Below, in pieces: positions 53,513 to 61,766 of a stretch of 64,000 bases of DNA. Both the position numbers and the translations under genes were made by a program. Origin of the DNA: Mariprofundus sp. KV. GTDB lineage: Bacteria > Pseudomonadota > Zetaproteobacteria > Mariprofundales > Mariprofundaceae. The notes under the pieces were generated by a model. The model made no database searches and was not told the origin of the DNA. It worked only from the letters and a program-made list of their open reading frames with translations. The DNA lies in the NCBI RefSeq assembly GCF_013387475.1, contig NZ_VWNB01000012.1, positions 41,289-105,288 of the forward strand, in the 5' to 3' direction. The stretch's first letter is position 1, and each line of letters begins with the position of its first letter.

Positions 53513-53912
53513 GCAGCAGTCAGCCAGTTTCATCTCTCATCTGTGGGGGCCTCTGCTGCTCTCTTATTGTGCGCTGATCTTCTACCTCTCCAGTCAGCCA
53601 ATGCTGCCTGTTCCCGATCTTTTCTCTATACAGGATAAGTTCATGCATGCTGCCGCCTATGCCTTGATGGCGCTGCTGTTCTGGCGTGCAGGGCGATTTT
53701 ATACTGCTGACTCTGCCTGTTTTACAGCCGCTGTTTTGGCGCTTGTCTGTATCTGTTTCTGTGCCCTGTATGGTGCCAGTGATGAGTGGCACCAGTCCTT
53801 TGTGGCAGGTCGCGACGCCTCGTTTTTCGACTGGCTGGCTGATCTTTTCGGGGCTCTGCTATTGACACTTACCCTTTATAAAAGAGAGGCTGTAGCTATT
53901 GACGGTGAGTAA
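53463..53912 (+). CDS. VanZ-family membrane protein
   Basis: Hydrophobic protein with four TM segments: LLLSYCALIFYLSSQ, FMHAAAYALMALLFW, AAVLALVCICFCALYGASDE and LADLFGALLLTLTLY. The motif ALYGASDEWHQSFVAGRDAS is the VanZ hallmark. The start at 53463 overlaps acpS by 50 bp in another frame; a later start is likely but not evident. Related proteins include a teicoplanin-resistance component; here the role is unknown. Confidence 0.75.
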   Translation: MMMESLWHLPLPSQAIKQQSASFISHLWGPLLLSYCALIFYLSSQPMLPVPDLFSIQDKFMHAAAYALMALLFWRAGRFYTADSACFTAAVLALVCICFCALYGASDEWHQSFVAGRDASFFDWLADLFGALLLTLTLYKREAVAIDGE

Positions 53913-53962
53913 AAGTTAAGAGGGACGTCGGAAATCAACACGCTTTCGACGCAGGGGTGTGA

Positions 53963-55528
53963 ATGAGTATTACCCGGATTTTAACTGCCGCCCAGATGCG
54001 CAGGGCGGATGAGATAGCGATAGCATCAGGCATTTCAGGCTTTGATCTGATGGATCGTGCAGGCCGTGCTGTTGCCGGTGTGGTGCTGAAAAATATGCCC
54101 GATTACGGCCGTGTGCTGGTTCTTGCCGGGCCCGGCAATAATGGCGGTGATGGTTTTGCCGCTGCCCATCATCTGCGTAAGTACCGTATTCAGGTTACCG
54201 TCGTTTCTCTGGTTCCAGTCGCTTCAATTACGGGCGATAGCAAAGCCCATGTGGAGCTGGCCATAAGTTCCGGTGTTAAAATCAGGGAAGCCACATCTGT
54301 TGATGATATTTGTGAGGTGGAGCGCTGGCTTAGTCGTGCGGTAACGGTTGTTGATGGCATGTTTGGCACCGGGCTTAGCCGCCCGCTGGATGGATTGATG
54401 GCCGAGACGGTAGCCAGAATTAACAGCTGTGACCGTCCGGTTATCAGCATCGATATCGCCAGTGGTATCTGTGCCGATACAGGTGCCGTGTTGGGTGCGG
54501 CAGTCAATGCCACCATTACCCTGCCAATTGCCGCCTCCAAATGGGGGCACTGGCTGGCGGAGGGGCGTGACTATACCGGCCTGCTGCTTGCTGCTGCCGA
54601 TATCGGCATCAGTGATGAGATCATTCAATCCTGCTGGCACGCATCCTGTGACTGTGAGGATGATGACAACTGCTTCTGTGTTAACAGTACATGCCTGATT
54701 AATAATGCATACCTCAGAGCTGCCTGGCCGCCAAGGCCTCGCCTTTCCCATAAAGGCTTTTTCGGCCATGTCTGGGTATTCGGCGGTTCAGTCGGTTATA
54801 CCGGTGCGCCACAACTGGCGGGACTTGGTGCCTATGCCGCTGGCGCAGGTCTTGCCAGTATCGCCTGCCCCGATGCGGTCTGGCCGGTAGTTGCATCGGC
54901 CAATCTGGAGGTGATGGCACATCCCGAATCCTGCACGGCATGGCAGAGAGCTGATGCGATTGTAGTTGGGCCCGGCTGGGGACTGGAGAGGGGGGCACTG
55001 CTGGACGCCTTGCTTGCATCTGATAAGCCGATGGTGATTGATGCTGATGCTTTGAATATCGTTGCTGCGAACCCTGCTCTGCAGGAGAAGGTTGCGACGC
55101 GTTCGACTTTAACAGTGATGACACCGCATCCGGGAGAGGCGGCTCGGCTGCTCGGTTGTGATGTCGGTGAAGTTCAGGATGATCGTAAGCAGGCGGTACT
55201 GCGTCTGGTTAACCGTTATAACTGCTGGGTTGTTTTGAAAGGCTCTGAAACACTGGTTGCATCACCGGAACGTGATATCTACCTCAATCCGTTTGGCTCT
55301 CCGCATCTGGCTGTGGCCGGCTCCGGGGATGTGCTTGCCGGTATGCTCGGTGCCCAGCTTGCTCGCCGTAAAGGTGATGGCGCCACGCTGGCTGAATTGA
55401 TCTCATCAACAGTGGCCCTGCATGCCAAGGCGGGAGCGAAGGGGGGATGGTATCTTGCCGGTGAACTGGCTAAGCTTGTCTCTGATATGCGCCAGAAGCT
55501 CGAAAGGGGTGATGGCAGGGAGAGGTGA
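53963..55528 (+). CDS. nnr: Bifunctional NAD(P)H-hydrate repair enzyme (epimerase + dehydratase)
   Basis: Repairs damaged NAD(P)H hydrates. N-terminal epimerase: VLAGPGNNGGDGFAAAHHLR with the catalytic loop and DGMFGTGLSRPL. C-terminal dehydratase (ribokinase-like): SHKGFFGHVWVFGGSVGYTG, AIVVGPGWG and the ATP-binding GSGDVLAGMLGAQLARRKGD. The 521-aa length fits a fusion (E. coli 515). ATG at 53963. Confidence 0.93.
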   Translation: MSITRILTAAQMRRADEIAIASGISGFDLMDRAGRAVAGVVLKNMPDYGRVLVLAGPGNNGGDGFAAAHHLRKYRIQVTVVSLVPVASITGDSKAHVELAISSGVKIREATSVDDICEVERWLSRAVTVVDGMFGTGLSRPLDGLMAETVARINSCDRPVISIDIASGICADTGAVLGAAVNATITLPIAASKWGHWLAEGRDYTGLLLAAADIGISDEIIQSCWHASCDCEDDDNCFCVNSTCLINNAYLRAAWPPRPRLSHKGFFGHVWVFGGSVGYTGAPQLAGLGAYAAGAGLASIACPDAVWPVVASANLEVMAHPESCTAWQRADAIVVGPGWGLERGALLDALLASDKPMVIDADALNIVAANPALQEKVATRSTLTVMTPHPGEAARLLGCDVGEVQDDRKQAVLRLVNRYNCWVVLKGSETLVASPERDIYLNPFGSPHLAVAGSGDVLAGMLGAQLARRKGDGATLAELISSTVALHAKAGAKGGWYLAGELAKLVSDMRQKLERGDGRER

Positions 55529-55563
55529 GAGTGTCCAATTTCTGTGATCTCGAGGTTTCGTAG

Positions 55564-55950
55564 ATGCAGCATCAGCTGAAAAGAGAAGAGCGACCATTAT
55601 CACCACGTCTGGGAATCTACCGCTGGCATGCGACCATGATCGCCAGTCTTGCCCACCGCGCCAGTGGTCTGGCGCTGGTACTGTTTGTACCGATCTACCT
55701 CTGGCTGTTGCGTGGCATGACCGGCAGCACAGAACAGTTTGATGCGACACTGCTCTGGCTGCACTCGGGCTGGGGCAAACTCTTTCTCTGGTTGATGGGT
55801 GTCGCATTGGTCTACCACTTTATTAACGGTATCCGTTTTCTCTGTATCGATAGCGGCTGGTTTGAGAGTCGCGCCGGGCTGCGCAATACAGCTGTTGCTG
55901 TGATAGCCACTGCAGTTGTTGCAGCACTCCTGCTGCCGGTGCTGTTATGA
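55564..55950 (+). CDS. sdhC: Succinate dehydrogenase cytochrome b556 subunit (SdhC)
   Basis: Membrane anchor of complex II. Opening ERPLSPRLGIYRWHATMIAS and LAHRASGLALVLFVPIYLW give the family start, with three TM helices. The haem-b ligand His lies in ALVYHFINGIRFL, where the second His of the usual GIRH is Phe. The 128-aa length is typical. It overlaps sdhD by 4 bp. Confidence 0.92.
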   Translation: MQHQLKREERPLSPRLGIYRWHATMIASLAHRASGLALVLFVPIYLWLLRGMTGSTEQFDATLLWLHSGWGKLFLWLMGVALVYHFINGIRFLCIDSGWFESRAGLRNTAVAVIATAVVAALLLPVLL

Positions 55951-56306
55951 GAACAGTAAAGGAGCCGGGTTCAGCCCATAGCGGTCTCTCCGACTGGTAC
56001 TGGCAGCGACTCTCCGCTGTAGTCCTGCTTCTGCTTCTGCCTCTGCCGTTTTTCCTGCTTGTCTCAGTCTATGGAGGCTCACTCAATCAGCAGGCGCTGC
56101 TTGATATCATTGATCATATCTACTCCAGAGTTCTGCATACGATCCTGATTCTGGCACTGATTATTCACGCCTATGTTGGTCTGAAGGTGATTCTCGAGGA
56201 TTATATTCATCGCATCTTCTGGCGCATACCGCTGATCGGAGCGATGCTGGTGATGATGACCGGTTTTGGTATCTGGTGGTTGGCCATTATCTGGGCCTGG
56301 ACATGA
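55947..56306 (+). CDS. sdhD: Succinate dehydrogenase membrane anchor subunit (SdhD)
   Basis: Second anchor of complex II, three TM helices. Haem ligand candidate His in ALIIHAYVGLKVILEDYIH. N-terminal LSDWYWQRLSAVVLLLLLPL. The 119-aa length is normal. A palindromic element begins two bases after its stop, separating it from sdhA. Confidence 0.9.
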   Translation: MRTVKEPGSAHSGLSDWYWQRLSAVVLLLLLPLPFFLLVSVYGGSLNQQALLDIIDHIYSRVLHTILILALIIHAYVGLKVILEDYIHRIFWRIPLIGAMLVMMTGFGIWWLAIIWAWT

Positions 56307-56307
56307 A

Positions 56308-56450
56308 CATATCTATCCATGGCATTCGTCTTTTGTCCGCACTCTGCGTTGCTGCGGTGCTCGAATGCTCCCGTATGAAGAAATACGCTCCGCTTCTGCG
56401 CTCCTTGCGCCTTGATTGCGAACAAAATCCAAACACCATGAATAGATATC
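56308..56450. repeat. Long imperfect inverted repeat between sdhD and sdhA
   Basis: The arm ATATCTATCCATGG (56309-56322) matches, with one mismatch, the reverse complement of CCATGAATAGATAT (56436-56449). The pairing continues inward imperfectly for about 45 bp (TTTTGT-CGCA and its partner TGCG-ACAAAA). The element inserts into an operon whose genes otherwise overlap or abut. It could be a MITE-like insertion, or a stem-loop between the anchor and catalytic genes. Confidence 0.6.
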
Positions 56451-56463
56451 TGGAGGCGTTTGC

Positions 56464-58260
56464 ATGACATACCTCTCTAACGATCAGGTGGTGAATCATT
56501 TTCACGATGTTGTGATCATCGGCTCCGGCGGAGCCGGTATGCGCTGCGCCCTGCAGCTGGCCGATGCGGGTCACCGCGTAGCGATTGTTACCAAGGTACT
56601 GCCGACCCGTTCGCATACCGTGGCGGCGCAGGGTGGTATTAATGCCTCGCTTGGTAATGTGCTCTCCGATCACTGGCACTGGCATATGTATGATACCGTC
56701 AAGGGATCGGACTACCTGGGTGATCAGGATGCCATCGAATATATGTGCCGGGCTGCGCCGCGTATTGTGCGTGAACTGGAGCATCAGGGCGTGGCCTTCT
56801 CTCGCCTTGATAACGGCACCATCTATCAGCGTGCTTTTGGTGGCCAGTCGCGCGAGTTCGGAGAGGGTGGTCAGGCGCTGCGCACCTGTGCCGCGGCAGA
56901 TCGAACCGGCCATGCTATTCTGCACACCCTCTACCAGCAGAATCTGCGTGCCGGCACCCACTTTTATGAAGAGTTTTTCGCCCTTGATCTGATTACCGAT
57001 AAAGATGGCTGTCACGGTGTGATGGCGTGGGATATTGCCGCAGGTGCCTACCACATGTTTCAGGCTAAAGCGGTGATTCTGGCAACCGGCGGGGCAGGGC
57101 GTGTATTCAAGACAACGACCAATGCCCATATCTGCACCGGCGATGGCGGCGCACTGGTGCTTGATGCGGGCTTGCCGGTTGAGGATATGGAGTTTTTCCA
57201 GTTCCATCCCACCGGTATTGCCGATGTCGGGCCGCTGATTACTGAGGGTGTACGTGGCGAAGGCGGTTATCTGCTCAACTCAGAGGGTGAGCGATTTATG
57301 GAGCGCTACGCGCCTACAGCCAAAGATCTGGCCAGTCGTGATGTGGTGTCGCGTGCCATTGCGCTGGAGATTCGTGCCGGACGTGGTTGTGGCCCGAACA
57401 AGGATCATGTGCTGCTCAAGCTCGATCATCTGGGTGAAGAGCTGATTATGCAGCGCCTGCCCAACATCCATGAACTGGCACTGCGTTTTGCCGGCGTGGA
57501 CTGCACCAAAGCGCCGATTCCGGTGCAGCCGACCATGCACTATACCATGGGCGGGGTGCCGACCAACCTGCACACCGAGGTGGTCTATAGCGATGGTGAT
57601 GATAAAGCCAGGGTCTTCCCCGGTCTCTATGCGATCGGTGAAGCGGCATGTGTGTCGGTGCATGGGGCCAACCGATTGGGTGGCAACTCACTGCTGGAGA
57701 TTGTTGTCTTCGGTTATGCCTGTGGTGAGCGGGTGATCGAATTCCTCAAGCAGAAGCGCTACCACCCTCCACTTGATAGCGACTGCTGGAAGGATGGCGT
57801 GAATCGGGTGGAGAAATGGTTTGCATCGACCGCTCAGGTAACCGGCATGCGGATTGCAGAGGTACGCAGTCGTATGCAGTCGATTATGCAGGATCACTTC
57901 AGTGTCTATCGCACTGAGGATGTGATGCGTGAAGGCGTTGAACAGATCGAGGCGCTGGCAAAAGAGGTGGCCAATGCCCGCATTGATGATAACTGTCGCC
58001 TGTTTAATACCGAGTTGGTTGAAGCGCTGGAGCTGGAGAATCTTATGGGCCTTGCCCGCGCTACCGCTGCCGGTGCACTGGCACGCACCGAGTCACGCGG
58101 GGCACATGCCCGTGATGATTATCCGGATCGCGATGATCTGCTCTGGCAGAAACATACGCTGGCCACTGTCGGGAGTGACGGAGTGAAGCTGGATTATAAA
58201 CCTGTACGCACTCAGCCGATGAGTGTTGAGACGTTTCCGCCCAAAAAGAGGGTTTATTGA
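56464..58260 (+). CDS. sdhA: Succinate dehydrogenase flavoprotein subunit
   Basis: Covalent FAD subunit of complex II that oxidises succinate. [23 protein letters not shown]; the flavinylated His is in [16 protein letters not shown]. Substrate motifs: [29 protein letters not shown] and [16 protein letters not shown]. The 598-aa length is typical. The start ATG at 56464 follows TGGAGG inside the repeat's right edge. Confidence 0.97.
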   Translation: MTYLSNDQVVNHFHDVVIIGSGGAGMRCALQLADAGHRVAIVTKVLPTRSHTVAAQGGINASLGNVLSDHWHWHMYDTVKGSDYLGDQDAIEYMCRAAPRIVRELEHQGVAFSRLDNGTIYQRAFGGQSREFGEGGQALRTCAAADRTGHAILHTLYQQNLRAGTHFYEEFFALDLITDKDGCHGVMAWDIAAGAYHMFQAKAVILATGGAGRVFKTTTNAHICTGDGGALVLDAGLPVEDMEFFQFHPTGIADVGPLITEGVRGEGGYLLNSEGERFMERYAPTAKDLASRDVVSRAIALEIRAGRGCGPNKDHVLLKLDHLGEELIMQRLPNIHELALRFAGVDCTKAPIPVQPTMHYTMGGVPTNLHTEVVYSDGDDKARVFPGLYAIGEAACVSVHGANRLGGNSLLEIVVFGYACGERVIEFLKQKRYHPPLDSDCWKDGVNRVEKWFASTAQVTGMRIAEVRSRMQSIMQDHFSVYRTEDVMREGVEQIEALAKEVANARIDDNCRLFNTELVEALELENLMGLARATAAGALARTESRGAHARDDYPDRDDLLWQKHTLATVGSDGVKLDYKPVRTQPMSVETFPPKKRVY

Positions 58261-58316
58261 TATGGCTGGCTACAGAGCTTTGACTCAATCCGTCGGTGGG
58301 CGGAGGGGAGGAGGTT

Positions 58317-59027
58317 ATGCGTGAGATGATCCGACTCTCCATATTCCGTTACGACCCTGAAAAGGGTGGCAAGCCGGTGATGCAGGCGTATGAAGTGCCT
58401 CTGCTCAATAACGGCATGAAACTGCTTGATGCACTAAATTATATTAAATGGAATCTGGATGGTACGCTGACCTATCGCCGCTCCTGCGGTGAAGGCATTT
58501 GCGGTTCCGATGGCCTGAATATTAACGGCGTTAACGGATTGGCCTGTATTACACCGATTGCCGGGCTGAAGCAGCCGATTCATGTGCGACCGCTGCCGAG
58601 CATGCATGTGATTCGTGATCTGGTTGTCGATATGGATCACTTCTTTGATCAGTACCGTCAGATTCAGCCGTGGCTGCAGACCATTACCCCGGTTCCTGAG
58701 CATGAGCGGCTGCAGTCAACCGAGGATCGGGCCAGACTTGATGGTTCCTACGAGTGTATTCTCTGCGGCTGCTGCACCACCTCATGCCCTTCGTGGTGGT
58801 GGAATGGCGACCGTTTCCTCGGCCCTGCTGCACTGCTGCACGCCAATCGCTGGATTGTAGATTCACGTGATGAGGCGACAGGTGCCCGTCTTGATCAGGT
58901 GGAGGATGCCTTCCGTCTCTATCGCTGCCATCAGATTATGAACTGTATGGAGGCCTGTCCGAAAGAGCTTAATCCAACAGCGGCGATCAATCATATCAAA
59001 CGCAAACTGCTTGCCCGTAAATCCTGA
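58317..59027 (+). CDS. sdhB: Succinate dehydrogenase iron-sulfur subunit
   Basis: Electron conduit of complex II with three Fe-S centres. [2Fe-2S]: RRSCGEGICGSDGLNINGVN and LACITPI. [4Fe-4S]/[3Fe-4S]: YECILCGCCTTSCPSWWW and CHQIMNCMEACPKELNPTAA. The 236-aa length is typical. The ATG at 58317 follows GGAGGGGAGGAGG. Confidence 0.97.
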   Translation: MREMIRLSIFRYDPEKGGKPVMQAYEVPLLNNGMKLLDALNYIKWNLDGTLTYRRSCGEGICGSDGLNINGVNGLACITPIAGLKQPIHVRPLPSMHVIRDLVVDMDHFFDQYRQIQPWLQTITPVPEHERLQSTEDRARLDGSYECILCGCCTTSCPSWWWNGDRFLGPAALLHANRWIVDSRDEATGARLDQVEDAFRLYRCHQIMNCMEACPKELNPTAAINHIKRKLLARKS

Positions 59028-59048
59028 TCAGCATGATGAATGATGAAA

Positions 59049-59084
59049 CCGTAAAAAAACCATCCGTGGCTTTTTTTCTTACGG
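59049..59084. terminator. Bidirectional hairpin terminator after sdhB
   Basis: CCGTAA, seven A then CCA form a stem with TGGCTTTTTTTCTTACGG; the A- and T-tracts give a perfect terminator in either direction. It begins 21 bp after the sdhB stop. Confidence 0.75.
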
Positions 59085-59194
59085 AAAGAGAAAAGTGTCA
59101 TTTTCTCTTTCCTCACAAATCAACAGCTTGCGTTGCAAGCCATTGATTTGCGTGCCCGTCCATAGGCGCGTCGATGGTTTTTAACAAGCCATCG
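59083..59194. other. Cluster of three further hairpins leading into sdhE
   Basis: Three inverted repeats follow head to tail: GGAAAGAGAAAA with a 6-nt loop (59083-59112), CAAATCAA plus GCTTGC with a 3-nt loop (59116-59150), and CGATGG...CCATCG (59172-59194). The last stem ends on the first base of the sdhE GTG codon, and no ribosome site lies upstream. Together with the preceding terminator they fill the whole sdhB-sdhE gap with structure. Confidence 0.55.
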
Positions 59195-59421
59195 TGAATA
59201 ATTCGGAAATTGATATCCGCCGTATGCGCTATCGTCTGAACCGGCAGGGTATGCTGGAGCTGGATGCGTGGCTGACGCCATTGCAGCATGCCGACATGCA
59301 GGATGCATCGGTGGCCTCAGCCATTGAGCTGTTATTGCAATGCGAGGCGCCTGAGTTGCAGATGATGATGACGGGTGAAACTGAAATTCCCAAGGTGCTG
59401 GAGAAGTGGTTGTGCAGATGA
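59194..59421 (+). CDS. sdhE: SdhE, FAD assembly factor for succinate dehydrogenase
   Basis: Helps attach FAD to SdhA. The 75-aa protein has DIRRMRYRLNRQGMLELDAW with the conserved RGM-like block (here QGM), then AIELLLQCEAPELQMMM. The start is GTG at 59194, seemingly buried in a hairpin. It overlaps the next gene by 4 bp. Confidence 0.9.
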   Translation: MNNSEIDIRRMRYRLNRQGMLELDAWLTPLQHADMQDASVASAIELLLQCEAPELQMMMTGETEIPKVLEKWLCR

Positions 59422-60155
59422 TGGTTCGATTGTTTTTATCGATGGTGCTTGTTTTACTGATCAGTGGCTGCTCAGAGTCGATGCAGATTAAGCAGGCAAG
59501 TGAAGAGCCGCCGCTGCTTGCACAGGAGGAGCATACCTCTCTGCTGGTGTTTGAACCTGCAGTTGTTGATTTGGGCACCTTGAAAGAGGGTGATGATGCG
59601 GTGGCTTACCTCCGCGTGCGCAACTCCGGCAATAGTATGCAGCAGATTGTCGATCTGCAGGCCTCCTGTGGCTGTACCGAGGTTAAACCTGAAGAGTCAC
59701 TGCTGATGCCGGGTGGTTTTACCCGCATAAGTGTGAAGGTGGACACCTTTGCCAAAAAGGATGCTATTAAGAAGTGGGTGATGTTGACCGATGGTGATGG
59801 CAAAACCAGCAAGGCCTGGATTAATTTTACCATACGTCCGAATCCGCATATGGCGGGAACAACACGTTCGATTTTTGATGGCAAGTGTGCGTCCTGCCAT
59901 TTTGAGCCAGCCAAAGGAAAGGTGGCTGGCCGTGATATCTATGGCGCAGTCTGTTTCATGTGTCATGGTGAAGGTGGCAAAGGTGGGGTGGCTCCGGCGC
60001 TGGCTCATATTGGTGATGTGAATGCTCTCTCTGCCCTGATTGCCAACGGCACAGGTTCTCATCACATGCCCGGCTTTGCCAAAAATGTGGGTGGGCCGCT
60101 CTCTGATAAACAGATAACTGCACTGAGCAGATGGTTATCCACGCTGGACGAATAA
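59418..60155 (+). CDS. DUF1573 lipoprotein with C-terminal CxxCH haem-c domain
   Basis: A signal with lipobox LISGC (Cys18) anchors it. A DUF1573 immunoglobulin-like domain (FEPAVVDLGTLKEGDDAVAY and ASCGCTEVKP, about 42-140) is followed by a c-type haem region with two motifs, CASCH (157-161) and CFMCH (179-183), only 18 residues apart, and the axial Met in HHMPGF near 217. Likely a periplasmic or outer-membrane electron carrier or redox sensor. The ATG at 59418 overlaps sdhE by 4 bp. The fusion is not a common one. Confidence 0.75.
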   Translation: MMVRLFLSMVLVLLISGCSESMQIKQASEEPPLLAQEEHTSLLVFEPAVVDLGTLKEGDDAVAYLRVRNSGNSMQQIVDLQASCGCTEVKPEESLLMPGGFTRISVKVDTFAKKDAIKKWVMLTDGDGKTSKAWINFTIRPNPHMAGTTRSIFDGKCASCHFEPAKGKVAGRDIYGAVCFMCHGEGGKGGVAPALAHIGDVNALSALIANGTGSHHMPGFAKNVGGPLSDKQITALSRWLSTLDE

Positions 60156-60283
60156 TGCAAAAATCGCTATTTTGCGGTCTCTCAAAAATTTGAGAATATA
60201 TAGAATTTGGCTTTTTTGATCCTCTGTTCTGCGCTTGCAATCGCAGGATGAAAAAAGCCGGATTCGTTAAGGGGAGCCTTTCC

Positions 60284-60952
60284 ATGAAAAAAAGTACTGT
60301 AATTGCACCGTCCATTCTGTCGGCCGATTTTGCGCGACTGGGCGAAGAGATTCGCGCCGTTGATGAAGCTGGCGCAGACTGGATTCATTTTGATGTTATG
60401 GATGGCTCATTTGTGCCACCGATTACCATTGGTGACAACATCTGCAAGGCGATCCGCAGCTATACTGATAAGCCGATCGATGTGCATCTGATGGTCAATC
60501 ACCCGGACACGCAGATTGAAGCCTTTGCCAATGCCGGTGCTGATATCATTACTGTGCATCAGGAGGCGTGTGTGCATCTTGAGCGTACACTTCAGCTGAT
60601 CCGCTCTTATGGTAAGAAGGCTGGTGTCAGTCTGAATCCTGCTACGCCTGTCTCTACCATTAAAAATGTACTGCACTGCGTTGATCTGGTACTGCTGATG
60701 AGTGTGAATCCGGGTTACGGCGGGCAGTCCTATATCCATGCGGTAACCGATAAAATTCGTGAAGCACGTAAGATGCTTGATGATGCCGGTTCTGATGCAT
60801 GGCTGGAAGTTGATGGTGGTGTCAATGTGAAGACTGCTGCTGAAGTGGGTGGTGCAGGTGCTGATGCAGTTGTTGCCGGTTCTGCTGTTTACAATACGGA
60901 TGATTATGCCAAGGCAATTAAAGAGATCAGGGATCTGGCCGACAACGCGTAA
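60284..60952 (+). CDS. rpe: Ribulose-phosphate 3-epimerase
   Basis: Interconverts ribulose 5-phosphate and xylulose 5-phosphate in the pentose phosphate and Calvin cycles. IAPSILSADFARLGEEIRAV, WIHFDVMDGSFVPPITIG, IDVHLMVNHP and VNPGYGGQSYIHAVTDKI are all present. The 222-aa length is standard. The ATG at 60284 follows AAGGGGAG. A terminator follows. Confidence 0.95.
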   Translation: MKKSTVIAPSILSADFARLGEEIRAVDEAGADWIHFDVMDGSFVPPITIGDNICKAIRSYTDKPIDVHLMVNHPDTQIEAFANAGADIITVHQEACVHLERTLQLIRSYGKKAGVSLNPATPVSTIKNVLHCVDLVLLMSVNPGYGGQSYIHAVTDKIREARKMLDDAGSDAWLEVDGGVNVKTAAEVGGAGADAVVAGSAVYNTDDYAKAIKEIRDLADNA

Positions 60953-60993
60953 GATTAGCCTGTTTTTTAGCAGGGTTAATTCAGATGATCATG

Positions 60994-61025
60994 ACCCGTC
61001 AGCCGTAAGGCTGGCGGGTTTTTTC
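60994..61025 (+). terminator. Rho-independent terminator of rpe
   Basis: An 11-bp stem ACCCGTCAGCC/GGCTGGCGGGT with loop GTAA is followed by a T-run at 61019-61024. It separates rpe from the petABC operon. Confidence 0.88.
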
Positions 61026-61073
61026 TTTTGAAGTGCGGTAGTGAATGGGGTATGGTTTCACGTTCATTAAAGG

Positions 61074-61102
61074 TTGACCGTCAGTATGCTCACTGATAGT
61101 CA
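61074..61102 (+). promoter_or_regulatory. Possible promoter of petABC
   Basis: TTGACC as -35 lies 17 bases ahead of TAGTCA, a poor -10. No better match is seen in the 124 bp between the rpe terminator and the petA ATG. The position fits but the -10 is weak. Confidence 0.3.
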
Positions 61103-61149
61103 TGCACCCTTTAGATTTAGTCTGAAAATGTACGAGGGGAGGAGAGTCT

Positions 61150-61749
61150 ATGACAGATCAAGCAAATCAGTCGCGCCGTAATTTTCTTTACGTTGCTGCG
61201 GGTGGTTTAGGGGCTGTTGCTGCAGGCGCTACAGTTGTTCCGTTTATCGGCAGTATGTTGCCGGCTGCGGATACACTGGCCGCATCTAAAACAGAGTTTG
61301 ATGTCTCTACAGTCGAAGCTGGTCAGCTGGTCACTATTCAGTGGCAGGGTAAGCCGGTTTTTGTAGTGCATCGTACACCGGAACTGCTCAAACAGGTGGA
61401 TGGCCACGACGACAAGCTGAAGGATGCAAATTCTGAAGCCATTGCTGAAGTTCAGCAGGAGTGGATGGATACACCGGAAAAACGTAAATACCGCGCAATT
61501 AAACCTGAATACCTGATTGTGGTGGCAAGCTGCACCCATCTTGGCTGTATTCCACTGTTTAAACCATCTGAAGGCCGTAAAGAGTGGGGCGATTCTGTTC
61601 CTGACGATTGGGCTGGTGGCTGGCACTGCCCATGTCATGGCTCTTACTATGACATTTCAGCACGCGTTCTTAATGGATCACCTGCACCGCACAACCTGCA
61701 TGTGATGCCATACCAATATAAATCCGACACTACAGTAGTGATCGGTTAA
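61150..61749 (+). CDS. petA: Rieske iron-sulfur protein of cytochrome bc1
   Basis: [2Fe-2S] subunit of complex III. N-terminus has the twin-arginine signal SRRNFLYV then a hydrophobic TM anchor. Cluster ligands: CTHLGC at 128-133 and CPCHGS at 160-165, with the Rieske His residues. The closing segment HNLHVMPYQY is normal. The 199-aa length is typical. Confidence 0.97.
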   Translation: MTDQANQSRRNFLYVAAGGLGAVAAGATVVPFIGSMLPAADTLAASKTEFDVSTVEAGQLVTIQWQGKPVFVVHRTPELLKQVDGHDDKLKDANSEAIAEVQQEWMDTPEKRKYRAIKPEYLIVVASCTHLGCIPLFKPSEGRKEWGDSVPDDWAGGWHCPCHGSYYDISARVLNGSPAPHNLHVMPYQYKSDTTVVIG

Positions 61750-61766
61750 TTCAGGGGGGAGGTAAA

